From positions 186,001 through 250,000 of the forward strand of contig NZ_CP023278.1 of assembly GCF_002896875.1 (NCBI RefSeq): 64,000 nt of DNA, in the 5' to 3' direction. Source of the DNA: Nostoc sp. CENA543 (GTDB lineage Bacteria > Cyanobacteriota > Cyanobacteriia > Cyanobacteriales > Nostocaceae). The notes below the pieces were generated by a model. That model saw only the letters and a program-made list of their open reading frames with translations. It did no database searches and had not been told where the DNA came from. A program made the position numbers and the translations under genes. Within the stretch, counting starts at the first letter, position 1; each line of letters opens with the position of its first letter. Shown piece after piece: positions 19,701 through 28,500 of this stretch.

Positions 19701-22485
19701 TATTTTTGTCAATAATTAACTGCAAGGTATCTTCTTTTTCTTGCAGCAATAATGCCTTTTGAAAATCGATATCTTCTAAAATTACAGGACTTGCTGTAGC
19801 AGCTAACGCCATTTCAATAAAAGCTGCGCCGGGAAATATCGGTTTACCAAAAACTTGATGTTCGGCTAAAAATGCTGGATTGTGCTGACTAATACTCGCT
19901 CGATATTGAATAGAAGATAGGGGAGAGGGGAAGCGATCGCCAAGTAAAGGATGACCAGAGCGATTATGATGAGATTTAGTAGCAGAGTCTACCCAGTAGC
20001 GTTTGCGGATAAACGGAGAATTGGGTAAGCTAATTTTTTGTCCAGGGTGAGAGCGATGAAATTCTTGCCAATTAATATTTACTCCTCGGACATATAATTC
20101 GGCTATAACTCTTGAGATTTGTTGAGAATTACTACCATCTTTAGCTAAACTAAATAAATTCAGGATTTCATTTGCTGTTAAATTACTATCTTCAAGATTA
20201 TTGATGGGCTGATTGCCAATTTCTAGAAATATTTGATAGCCCATCTGCTGCAAAGTAACAATCCCTTTAGCAACATTGTCTGATTGATGTAACTGTTGCA
20301 CCCAATAAGCGGCTGTTTTGATGGAACTATTCGCAACTTCACCATGATTAGTAATGAAGGTGAGTTGGGGATTGCTATAAATAACTTCTTCAGCTACCTT
20401 TTGAAAAGCGGAAAATTTACTTTCTCCATTCGCTTCGCTCAATAAATAAGCGCGAGTTGCAACCAACTTAACTGCATCTTCAATTGCAAATACTCCAGCT
20501 TGTTGAGCAGCTAGATATTCGCCAAATCCAGAACCTAAAACCGCAGAAGGGCAAATACCCCAAGATTTCCAGAGTTCACAAAGAGCATATTGCAGTGTAA
20601 ATAATGCTGGTTGAACATATAAGGTATTTTTTATATCTTGCTGATTATCAATTAACTCTTTTATAGAAAAATTTAAATAATTTTGAAATAGGCGATCGCA
20701 GCGAATCAAAGCATCATGAAAAACAGGCTCATTTACAAAAAACTCTTTCCATATTCCCGCAAATATCGCTGTTGCCTCATTGCAAACAAAAGCAATTTTA
20801 GTATTTGCTTTTACCTCACCATAAATAATATTAGTTTCTTGCTGATTACCACTGGCAAAAGACCGTAGTTGTTGCTGTAAATCGGTAGTGTTGGAAACTA
20901 ATAAAGATAATCGCTGTTTATGGTGAAAACGACCTGTATTGAGGGAAAAAGCAATATCAGTTAAATTAACTTCCGGTTTTTGGTCGATATAATCAACGAA
21001 GTTAGCAGCCAATAAACGCAAACGTTCTTCATCTTTAGCAGACAGAGTAACTAGTACAGGAAATTTATTTGGAGTTGGGGCTTGTACTTGCGGAGGTTCG
21101 CTTAATATTGCATGAGCATTAGTTCCCGATGCTCCAAAAGAACTGACTCCGGCGGCTTTTATCTTGCCATTACCTTGAGTCCAAGGACGAGTTTTTGTTA
21201 CTACATGGAGAGGTAAGCTATCCCAATTAATGTGAGGGTTTGGTTTTTGCAAATTGAGATGAGCCGGAATTTCGCCATGATAAATAGATAATATCGTCTT
21301 GATTAAGCCAGAAATTCCCGCCGCCGCCGCTAGATGACCAAGATTTGTTTTAACAGAACCGACTAACAAAGGTTGGGATGAAGAACGATTAACACACAAA
21401 GCATCCGCGATCGCTTTAATTTCAATCGGATCTCCCAAAGATGTACCAGTACCGTGAGCTTCAATATAATCAATGACATCGGCACTTAAACGAGCGTCAG
21501 CTAGAGCCTCACGAATCAATTCTGTCTGCATCGGCCCATTCGGAACAGTAAAGCCGCCACTTGCACCATCGTTATTAACAGCTGTTCCCCGAATTAACGC
21601 CCAAATGCGATCGCCATCTGCTAAGGCTTCACTCAACCTTTTTAAAACGACAACTCCGCAACCTTCACCAATTCCAAACCCATCAGCACTTGCGTCAAAG
21701 GTTTTGCACCTACCGTCAGCCGCTAACATCTGATTTCTGCACAAGGCGATGGGTACTTCCGGCGTGAGAATCAGATTCACTCCCCCTACTAACGCTTGGC
21801 GACATTCCTGGGCGCGCAAAGAACGGCAAGCTAAATGCACAGCTACCAAAGAAGAAGAACAAGCCGTATCTACAGCCAAGCTAGGGCCATTAAGATTCAA
21901 AAGATAAGAAATACGCCCAGCAGCAGCATTTATATGGTTGCCAGAGATATGATAGGCACCAATGGTGCTGTAATCTCCGCCTGGTGCAATCAGACGAGCA
22001 TAATCATTGTTGGTGATGCCGATAAAAACACCTGTTTTGCCGATTCTGGCAGTAGGCGCAGCCATCCCCGCATCTTCTAACGCCTCATAGCCCACTTCTA
22101 ACAGTAACCTTTGCTGGGGATCGATATGCAAAGCTTCTCTCGGTGCAATCCCGAAAAACTGCGCGTCAAACATCGACACATCATCGAGAAAACCGCCTTG
22201 AGATACATAGATTTTGCCGGGTTTACTACGGTCTGAATCATAAAAATCAGACATATTCCAGCGATCGCTAGGTACATCTGTGAGCGTATTACCACCAGCC
22301 TTGAGAAAAGACCAAAAAGCTTCAGGAGTGGAAATATTTTGACCAAAACGACAACCCAAACCCACAACTGCGATCGGTTCGCTTTGTTGGGCTTCTACAG
22401 CCTTTAATCTCTCCTTCGCCTCATTTAGTGCCTTAAACACCCTAGCTTGGACAGACTTATCGTTACTTGATATCTCCAACTCCAT
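10774..22485 (-). CDS. ndaD: Two-module type I PKS, NdaD/McyD type
   Basis: A 3903-residue protein adding two extension units of Adda. Module 1: KS (Cys near 209), AT (about 555-830), DH (HxxxGxxxxP near 875, DxxxQ near 1031), C-methyltransferase (EIGGGTG near 1336), KR (GGTGGLG near 1740), ACP (MDSL near 2034). Module 2: KS (Cys near 2277), AT (GHSIGEY near 2721, HAFHS, malonyl type), DH (GHKVFDKILFP near 3019), KR (GGLGKLG near 3525, Tyr near 3663), ACP (LNSL near 3818). Module 1 is odd. Its AT has GSGFGEY in place of GHSxGEY and lacks the HAFHS region. Its KR has Ala1879 where the catalytic Tyr belongs. Two repeat elements are translated in frame (residues about 1514-1541 and 3112-3136). 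The start ATG has AAGGAG just upstream, and the gap to ndaC is 39 bases. The domain order matches McyD, which does not depend on the odd residues. Confidence 0.93.
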   Translation of the reverse strand: MELEISSNDKSVQARVFKALNEAKERLKAVEAQQSEPIAVVGLGCRFGQNISTPEAFWSFLKAGGNTLTDVPSDRWNMSDFYDSDRSKPGKIYVSQGGFLDDVSMFDAQFFGIAPREALHIDPQQRLLLEVGYEALEDAGMAAPTARIGKTGVFIGITNNDYARLIAPGGDYSTIGAYHISGNHINAAAGRISYLLNLNGPSLAVDTACSSSLVAVHLACRSLRAQECRQALVGGVNLILTPEVPIALCRNQMLAADGRCKTFDASADGFGIGEGCGVVVLKRLSEALADGDRIWALIRGTAVNNDGASGGFTVPNGPMQTELIREALADARLSADVIDYIEAHGTGTSLGDPIEIKAIADALCVNRSSSQPLLVGSVKTNLGHLAAAAGISGLIKTILSIYHGEIPAHLNLQKPNPHINWDSLPLHVVTKTRPWTQGNGKIKAAGVSSFGASGTNAHAILSEPPQVQAPTPNKFPVLVTLSAKDEERLRLLAANFVDYIDQKPEVNLTDIAFSLNTGRFHHKQRLSLLVSNTTDLQQQLRSFASGNQQETNIIYGEVKANTKIAFVCNEATAIFAGIWKEFFVNEPVFHDALIRCDRLFQNYLNFSIKELIDNQQDIKNTLYVQPALFTLQYALCELWKSWGICPSAVLGSGFGEYLAAQQAGVFAIEDAVKLVATRAYLLSEANGESKFSAFQKVAEEVIYSNPQLTFITNHGEVANSSIKTAAYWVQQLHQSDNVAKGIVTLQQMGYQIFLEIGNQPINNLEDSNLTANEILNLFSLAKDGSNSQQISRVIAELYVRGVNINWQEFHRSHPGQKISLPNSPFIRKRYWVDSATKSHHNRSGHPLLGDRFPSPLSSIQYRASISQHNPAFLAEHQVFGKPIFPGAAFIEMALAATASPVILEDIDFQKALLLQEKEDTLQLIIDKNNFQIYQQSNNNWDVLVTGKIDQLKSLDANYHNLEQIAANCPEQVEINSFYERYQKSGVNYGISFQIINQLQRGKNTAFAQIELTDIQYLEAEKYYFHPVILDACFQAIAAILFQQESSVTYVPVRIAKFQFFKSPGNSVISVARLTNNYDNYIISDIDIYSEQGELLVAITGFELKAIQRQEIIRREIQPQSYIEEWITLAPLLPDGRDYLLNPDAIKAQVKPQQLEQQLAEKLRQYERLLAEMETLSVSYVWEGLKELNWQPQLGKTYQEEHIAAQGGVVEFYRPLLSRCLAILAEEGIVTQQKDGWLLAKEPVTYSSQLQVKKLRSEYPDYLAEINLIERCGSALAAVMRCQTEPLELLFPQGDLNAIASVYSDAAGAKLMNELVAATIKIALANLPTNRQLRILEIGGGTGSSTTAILPNLPPEQIEYTFTDISSSFLTRAKENFSNYPFIKYQTLDIEKNPITQGFLPGYFDIIIAANVLHATADINETLNNVRSLLAPNALLILLESTGARRWVDLTFGLTEGWWLCSQDPLRNGYPLVDTKHWQNLLAKYQFTDINIIEPTNPETHNLLQQSVIIAKNNLSPLCASVLKSSDRREPPLRLFAASLREIIFADTKGIAQTLITPFQQRGITCSLISPQDINPDNPDDYLSLLQNLITPETREIIYLWPLQEIAGEIYQTVEIHCRRFLFLLQALLQQENPPALILVTQGAVPAKEITTLTSPAQSSLLGIALSLVLEHPELNFRAIDLDPHPQDLGEKLFREIYHNTQETRVALRDEQRFCPRLVERKLADRNINFHQDGFYLISGGTGGLGLATARWMIERGARHLVLCSRSGAAALSPEILASLQSSNADIQIKDVDVTDGEKLHTLLEECRSQYPVRGIFHIAGTLDDTTLLRLTPERFNHVLAPKVKGTWLLHQLTLSDRLDFFVCYTSAVSLIGSAGQANAAAANAFEDAFAYYRHAHNLPATVINWGPWSEIGAAVDRNVLERLAAKGYDAIAPDLALNTLEKILFHQIVRAGVIAIDWQRFPYINQSFYQNFLPQIKPKSQAVSNLLEQWQTIPVKQRRDLLIRQISLRVATVLGLSTDEVSPQQGFFDMGMDSLTSTELRNLLQTDFNCSLPTTIAFRFPNVDTLADYLLREILISSEVQNPAQKIIQEIPQIQIEKSPPEKPHPEEDPIVIVGMACRFPGGANDLESFWQLLEQGKDAVREVPSDRWDMQAWYHPDPDTPGKIYSPYGAFLEQIDQFDAEFFGIVPREAVAIDPQQRLLLETTWQALESAGQNPQQLRNTQTGVFVGAMTQDYAQLSYAPEAINAYTGSGTSVSVAAGRLSYVLGLQGPSMTVDTACSSSLVAVHLACNALRNGECDIALAGGVNIILTPVISLIESRAHMLAPDGRCKTFDASANGMVRGEGCGMIVLKRLSQAVKNGDRILAKVHSTAVNHDGPSSGLTVPNGDAQEKLLHQALKAAKLKPEQIDFIEAHGTGTALGDPIELESMAAVFSQRPQNRPLIIGSVKTNLGHLEGAAGIAGLIKTVLALQHHKIPPHLHFEKPNPRFDWSSQIFEVPVHGKNWHPSQRERIAGVSSFGFSGTNAHIIVGEIASNSPQASEKKLYLLPLSARSTKSLKELAKNYQYALNESISLADACFTASTGRAIFRQRLCVLADSNTTAEKALADFQKGEDSDNLITPITSETQTKVVFLFSGQGSQYSGMGQTLYNQEPVFKNTLDLCDQILQPILEESLLDLIFNLAKSEQLEQTQITQPALFSLEYALAKLWQSWGIQPAALLGHSIGEYVAACLAGVFSLEDALQLVVQRGRLMGELPHNGAMAAIYADYQTVASHLTPYGNQVNIAADNGAINVISGLREIVEQLEQTFIEQGYKTRRLAVSHAFHSPLMEPILDDFAKVLQQVSFHKPSLNIISNVTGKPIGQEITTPDYWLRHLRNTVHFGQGFKFLIDSGYRHFLELGSKPVLLGMARLTYQSQEILWLPSIVPGQDEQAQIYRSLATLFVNGYSIEWTEVFKQGKRIDLPTYPFQRERYWLSNSQFSVSDIKTKLHPFIHEVKKLATGEIVVEGEISSEYPDYLEGHKVFDKILFPATGFIEAILVASRQIFTDDLAIIQNVSIHQGLVLSQSQTKLQIIFKSKNSSGYSFEIFSSESAKNNWVLHVTGEINVNEKYEKLTQRQGSALGGFPDLKRLPCKDAKEGRRESVDIARFYESYEQMGISYSKRFQAIQELSYFSSGSQAKIGIDRSLVDQRYCLHPVLLDACLQSIGAAFPEIHGQELHLPYGFSSLEVFGNPGTQAWAHIEIKSNTDGEMCVDVEVYDEQEQLCARFTDLTARRINPAVLQRLWQETENNCFYQIQWQRLDAVPKITGQYRNSWLVFVRPSTALQQSIDLLQKAGERVITVELGDDYKCYSPESFVINPSQKSDFQRLYQEAYPSGEFPTGVIFAWETMPVEASADTVYNSCNAVLNLIQTITSNRKKLPDLWLVTRGANKVLAETNLQPEQSPLWGLGAVINHEYPQLRCVCLDLPAIVESHEAEFLFNEFHATTDESRLALRQGNRYGARLVSATIPVAQKQQLVSKEAAYLITGGLGKLGLLMAQWLSQMGASHLVLCSRYVKSRPEAIASLTKNGTQITIVKADITSVADTEQLFSRFGADLPPLRGVIHAAAVLDDGLLTNQNWEKYQNVMRPKVEGTLLLDRYTRNLSLDFFIAFSSAAVILGSPGQSSYAAANAFMDALMQQRQSLGLPGISINWGAWDTGNEIEKQRFANWGIQSMSADTAIKYLSDLIVSDVEQGIILDIDWSTFNQAFNINQPFFAEVITTKADSKEAKLLERLKSVPIDERSEKLSQGLEQILREVTGLSASSVIPHHTSFLELGLNSLMVLEFKNRLESNLACTLPTSIIFDYPNIASLNIYLQKELLADSINFEMTPNDYSEILNPYDSLNEDELAILLNQKLAELEEYGD
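13078..13152. repeat. Palindromic interspersed repeat inside the ndaD reading frame
   Basis: A GGCAG...CTGCC palindrome at 13097-13137 with a central CGGG-AAA-CCCG hairpin, flanked by TTTGCGT on both sides. It is read in frame by ndaD as about 25 residues (around 3112-3136, with ALGGFPDLKRLP at its core), just after the N-terminal half of the second DH domain. Related sequences lie outside genes at 45428-45467 and 48756-48799. The length is compatible with an insertion that keeps the frame. Confidence 0.7.
17865..17945. repeat. Second palindromic element translated within ndaD
   Basis: An outer stem (GAAAAGT 17881-17887 with ACTTTTC 17914-17920) and an inner stem (CGGAGG 17893-17898 with CCTCCG 17902-17907). 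It is flanked by CGCAAAGACGCAG and AGAGGCGCAGAG, stretches typical of Nostoc dispersed repeats. In ndaD it is read as about 28 residues (around 1514-1541, containing SSDRREPPLRLF) in the linker between the C-methyltransferase and ketoreductase of module 1. No other copy was recognised in the window. Confidence 0.6.
19998..20823 (-). other. Degenerate acyltransferase domain of NdaD module 1
   Basis: Residues about 555-830 of NdaD align with acyltransferases at both ends, but the nucleophile motif reads GSGFGEY. Gly replaces the catalytic Ser and Ser replaces the preceding His. The usual FLFTGQGSQ opening reads FVCNEATAIF. About 75-80 residues holding the small subdomain and the HAFHS motif are absent compared with the second AT of the same protein. 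This domain cannot load malonate by the normal mechanism. Confidence 0.85.
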
Positions 22486-22524
22486 CTTTTCTCCTTCCTC
22501 TGCGCCTCTATGTGAGCCAAAAAA

Positions 22525-25500
22525 TCAAGAATTACCCAAAAAAGCCTCCAAATCTGCAAGCTCTTGTAAAACTAAATCCTCATTCACCTCCTCCTCCATA
22601 GGAACAACATTCAGAGATTGATGAGAAGTATGTAAAGGGATGCTCCCTTGCCTCTCATTAACCTGCCAACCAAACACCTGTTCCACCAAATAATCAACTA
22701 ATCTTCTAATATTAGGGAAATCAAATATCAAAGAAGCCGGTAAAGCCACTTCCAATCCTTTCTCTAAACGATTTTTCAATTCAATCGAAAGTAAAGAATC
22801 AATCCCCATTTCTAAAAACCCTTTTTCGGGGTCTGGTATCTGTTTATTTCCTAAAATTTTCGCTACTTGTTCTCCAATATATGCAAACAAATGTTCCCGA
22901 CGTTCTCCTGGAGGAATTTCTTCTAGCAAATGACGTGTAGAGTTTGACTGTGGAATTTCCTTGGCTGAAGTTTGATATTCTCCTAATTTCTCAAATATTG
23001 GTTTAGTGCCTTTAGATTGATAAATATTTTTGAATCGCGCCCAATCTACATCAGCTAGTAAAACTTGGGTTTTTCCAGATACCATAATAGCATTCATAGC
23101 TGCAAAAGCTTTATGCAAGGGAATTTCTTTAATCCCAATTTGTTTTAGCCAATCTTCATATTCTTGAGAAACTATGCCATTGCCAGCTAATAATGCCCAA
23201 TTCAAACTAGTAGCTGTTAATCCTTGGAGATGACGTAAATTAGCTAAAACATCCATAAAATGATTAGCAGCATCATATAAACCTTGCTCTTTAGCTCCCC
23301 AAATTGCACCTGCGGAAGAGAACAATACAAAGTAGTCTAATTGAGTTGCTAAAGATAACTGATGCAAATTCCAAGAACCGCGAACTTTAGCATGAAAAAC
23401 TTCGGCGATATCATCTAATGTACATTCGCTTAATTGAGCTTTGCGTCCTGATACTCCAGCAAGATGGAAAATCCCCCGAAGCGGATAAGATGTTTGCTGA
23501 ATCTTGGTAAAGATACGAGACATCTGCTCAAAATCTCCCACATCTGCTGGACAAACTTCTACAGATACTCCCTTTTGTTCTAAAGTTTTGAGATGTTGAA
23601 TTATTTCCTTAAATTCTGGTGATGAATCCCACTCAGAACGCGGCGGAAATTGACGACGTGTAGTCAAAATGAGGTGTTCTGCACCCAAATCAACCAGATG
23701 GCGAGCAAGTTGCAATCCTAGATGACCTATACCCCCTGTAATCAAATAGGTGGCTTGAGCTTGGATAGTGACTGGTTTTGTAGGTAGAGATTCCAGTGGG
23801 GAAAGACGCGCCACGTAGGCTTGACCTTTGCGGAACATCAGATGATCTTCTGTAGCTGAGTTTGTCAGTCCTAGCAGTAAAGCATCAAGATTTTGAGCAA
23901 TATCGGCGTGGGGGTCGAGGTCTATCATTCCCCCCCATAGTTCTGGTTCTTCTAACGCCATCACGCGTCCCAACGCCCACAGGGGAGACTGAGTCACAAA
24001 AGATAGTTGCTCTAATCCAAAGGGTTGACCGCCTTGGGTAACGAGGAATAATTTGGGAGGATGAGGTATTTTTTTAATCGCCTGGAGAAGATTTAAAAGA
24101 TGGTGAGAGCGATCGCATAAAGTAGACTCATATTGCTCACTCTCACCACTACTGACTAGATAAATAATCCCACGCAAAGATGTAGATGCAGCCAGCGATG
24201 CTTCTAATTCTGAGCTAATTCTGGAATTAGCGATCGCACAATATCCACAATCTTTGCTTAGTTGCTCTTGAATTGCTAAAGCTAGATGATCTGCCTCATT
24301 ATCAGTAAAAATTAGCCAATTACCCAAAATATTGCTGTTTTCCTGGGCATTTTGGGCAATAATAATACTTTGCTGAAATAAAGGACTACCAATTTTTTCG
24401 TCAGGAGAAATAAATTCAGCTTCAGCAAAACCAGATTCTCGGAGGATAGATTGCCAAGTAGATGCTGCAATAATAGGATGATCTGGACGTAAATTGCTCT
24501 CGCTAAAACGCCACCAACCTTGAGTCACACCAAATATCAAATCAATCCACCGGGACTGATGAGTCAGTTCTAGGAGTAATAAGTGTCCCCCAGGACGCAG
24601 CAAACCTCGAATATGAGGTAAGGTTTCCCCTTGTAAATCTCGCGTAGAATGCAATACATTTGCCGCAATAATTAGATCATAAGAGTTCGGTGAAAACCCT
24701 TGAATTTTAGGGTCTTTTTCTATGTCTAAAACTTTGTATTCTATGAAGGGATGAGCAAAGGTATCTTTGGCAGTCTCAAGAAAGTATGGTGAGATATCAG
24801 TAAATGTATAGCTAATTTGATGAGAAGCACAAGCTTGGAGAATTTGATGGGTAGTAGCTCCAGTTCCCGCACCAATTTCTAAAATTCTGATTGGCTCTAA
24901 TGCAGAGTAATTAGATAATAAAAGTTCTACTGTTTTAGAAATACCAAGATGGAGAACTTTTGCCCAAGATGTGTTTTTATAAAATTCTGCTGCTCCAATT
25001 TGACCATCTTGAGAAAATAAGATGGATAAAGGAGAAATTTTGCCTGTAAATATGTCTGCAAGATTAGCCGCAACTCGCTTAAAAAGTGTTAATTCTATAG
25101 CAGCATTTGGATACTTAAATATCAAATCATCTAATGTTAAATCAGGACGTTCTTGTTGCGGTTCACTGATGATTTTCCAGTCCGCACCCTGCTTTTCGAT
25201 AATGCCTGTTTGTGCCAATATTTTTAAGCAATGCTGCCATAGCAATCTATACTCTTCTTTAATTCCAGCCTTAATTAAACTGTCTTCTGGAGAGAGGATA
25301 GTATTTATTTGCCATAATCCCAAATCTTTTAAAGCTTGCACAATGAAGTCAGCACTTAGTTCTTCCATATAGGAAAAAGCTAACGCAACTCCTGAAAATT
25401 GTGCGGATTTTATTGGCTCTGACAAATAAGAGTCTAAATTCGTTTGAATTGTTGCTAAATTCTCTACTTTACTAGCTAATAAAGTCCGAGGTAGCCATTC

Positions 25501-28500
25501 TAATTGATAAAGTAAGTTATCAAAATCAGAATTATCTGTATCTTGATGATGTAGCTGAATTAATTGTTGAACAATTACCGATAAAGTTTGTTTTTCACTT
25601 TCCGAATAATTCCCAGTTTCTACTAGAGTTTGGATTAAATTTTTTGTATCTTTTTGAGACAACATCTGAACCACAGCAGATTCCCTGGAAGTTGGGAATT
25701 GAGTTTTTAAGGGAATCCAATGTTGACGTTGCTGGAAGGGATAAGTAGGTAAAGCGCATCTTTTAGGTTGGTAATCTTTTTCTAGACTAAACCAATCTAT
25801 ATCTGCACCGCGCACATAAAGTTTACCTAGACTTTCTAGTAGAACTTCCCAGTCGGAAAATCCTGAGCGTAAACTCGGTAATATCAGAGGGTTAGATAAT
25901 GATATCGATGATTGAATAATGCCTAAAAGAACAGGTTTGGGGCCGATTTCGATAAAAGTATCACATCCTAGAGCTTGGAGAGACAAAACTCCTTGGTAAA
26001 ATTGCACGGGATGCAGCAAATGTTGAATCCAATAATCAGGAGTTACAATGCTCTCATCTGCAATTTCTCCTGTTAAGTTGGAAATAATCGGAATTTGAGG
26101 TTTGGCAAAATCAATCTCTTGCAGGGTATTTCTAAATTCTGTGCATACGGGTGCTATGAGTGGTGAATGAAAAGCATGAGAAACCTTTAATTGACGAACT
26201 TTCACGCCAGCGTTAGTAAAGTGTTCACAAAGGTGTTGAATGATTGTTTGTTCGCCAGAAATGACTGTATGTTGTTCTGCATTGATGGCTGCGATCGCCA
26301 CTTTTATCCCTTGATTTTTACATAATTGCCGCACAGATTTTTCATCTAAGAAAACGGCAGCCATTGCTCCCTCATCTGCGGGTAATTCGCCAATTAAATT
26401 GGCTCGTTGTACGACCAGTTTCAAACCACTTTCAATATCAAAAACTCCGGCAAAACAAGCAGCAGCATATTCACCCAAACTATGCCCTAAAACAGCAGTC
26501 GGCTGAATACCCCAAGAACGCCATAATTGAGCCAGTGCTACTTCAATCACAAATAAAGCTGGTTGAGTATAAGATGTATGATTTAAATCTAGATCAGAAT
26601 TAGCAAAGATGACTTGTAGTAAAGATTGACCAGTTAGTTCTTGATATATCGTTTCACATCGGTCTAAAGTTTGCCGGAAAGTCGGTTGGGTTTGATAAAG
26701 TTGATGAGCCATTCCCGGATATTGAGAACCTTGTCCCGTGAACAAAAAGGCAATTTTGGGAGGCTGCTTTTCATCAACTTGCGCGTGAATTACTGACTCT
26801 AGATTTTGTTGTCTAAACTGATGTAATTTACTGACAAAATCATTAACTTCAGAACCAGTCACCGCCAAACGATTCTGAAAATGAACTCGGCTAGTATTGG
26901 CTGTGAATACTACATCGCAGATATCGCTTTCGGGATGGTTTTCCAGAAATTCTGCATAGCTTTTTGCTAAATCTATTAAAGCCTGTTCTGTTCTGGCAGC
27001 AAGTGTGAGTAAATGGTGAGGACGCTTGATGTCGTTAGGTTGGGGAATCATGGCGGGTGCTTCTTCTAATACCACATGGGCATTCACACCACCAATTCCT
27101 AATGAGTTAACCCCCGCACGTCGAGGCAATTGTTTGCCATCTTGTTGCTTTGTAGTCCAGGGTACGGCTGCGGTATTGATATAAAAAGGAGTTTTGGAAA
27201 AATCAATCTGGGGGTTAGGAGTATTGAAGTGTAGAGTCGGGGGAATAATTTGATGTTTGAGAGCTAAAGCCGCTTTCATTAGACCCACGATACCAGAAGC
27301 AATTTGCATATGTCCGATATTGGTCTTGACCGATCCTAAAGCGCACTCTCCTTGGTTTGCAGTGCTATATGCCCTAGCCAAAGCATCGATTTCAATGGGG
27401 TCTCCGAGTTTCGTACCTGTACCATGAGCTTCCACAAAGCCAATAGTATCAGGTTCGACTCCGGCAAAGGCTAGTGCTTCGGCTGCAACTGAAGTTTGAC
27501 CTTCTCCTCCAGGTGCTGCAAATCCTAGTTTTGTCCCACCATCGTTATTAATTGCAGAACCCTTAATCACAGCGTAGATATGATCGTTATCTGCTAGAGC
27601 ATCTTTTAATCTCTTCAGCAGCACAACCCCAACCCCACTGCCAAAAATCGTCCCATTCGCTTGGGCATCAAAGGCGCGACAATGGCCATCGGGAGATACA
27701 ATCAAACCTTCTTGATACAAATAACCTATCTTTTGGGGGGAGTTGATAGAAGCAGCTCCAGCCAAAGCCATGTCACTTTCACCATTGAGTAAACTTTGAC
27801 AGGCTAGATGTACCACTACTAGTCCGGTGGAACAGGCTGTCTGGACATTGACACTAGGGCCACGCAGATTCAATTTATAGGAAATTCGCGTAGTCAAATA
27901 GTCTTTGTCGTTAGCCACCATCGTTTGAAACCCTCCCATCGAATCTAATGTGAAGGGTTGCAACTCATCATTGCTATCTAATTGGCCGCGATTTGGATAG
28001 CAATTATTGATCAAGTAGGTGTTCATACTTGCCCCAGCAAACATCCCAATCGCTCCCTCATAGGAGTTAGGATTATAGCCAGCGTTTTCTAAACACTCCC
28101 AGCTACATTGGAGCAGTAAACGTTGCTGTGGGTCGAGTAATTCTGCTTCTCGATCTGTGTAGCCAAAAAATTCACTATCAAAGGATTCTACGTTATCCAG
28201 AATCGGTCTAGCTCTAACATAGTTAGGCTGCTGGAAAAGTTGCGGAGAAACTCCCGATTCTAGTAATTCTTCTTCAGAAAAGAAGGATATTGTTTCGACT
28301 CCATTCTTGAGATTTTCCCAGAAACTATCTATGTTATTAGCTCCAGGAAATCGCCCTGCCATACCAATAATCGCAATATCATGGGTGTCATGATAGTTAC
28401 TTGAACGATTTGCGGCGCGTTTACGACTTTTTTCGGCTATAACTTTTGTGGAATTAGATTCTTCAGTGAAGAAATGGGCTAATGTAGCAACTGTAGAATT

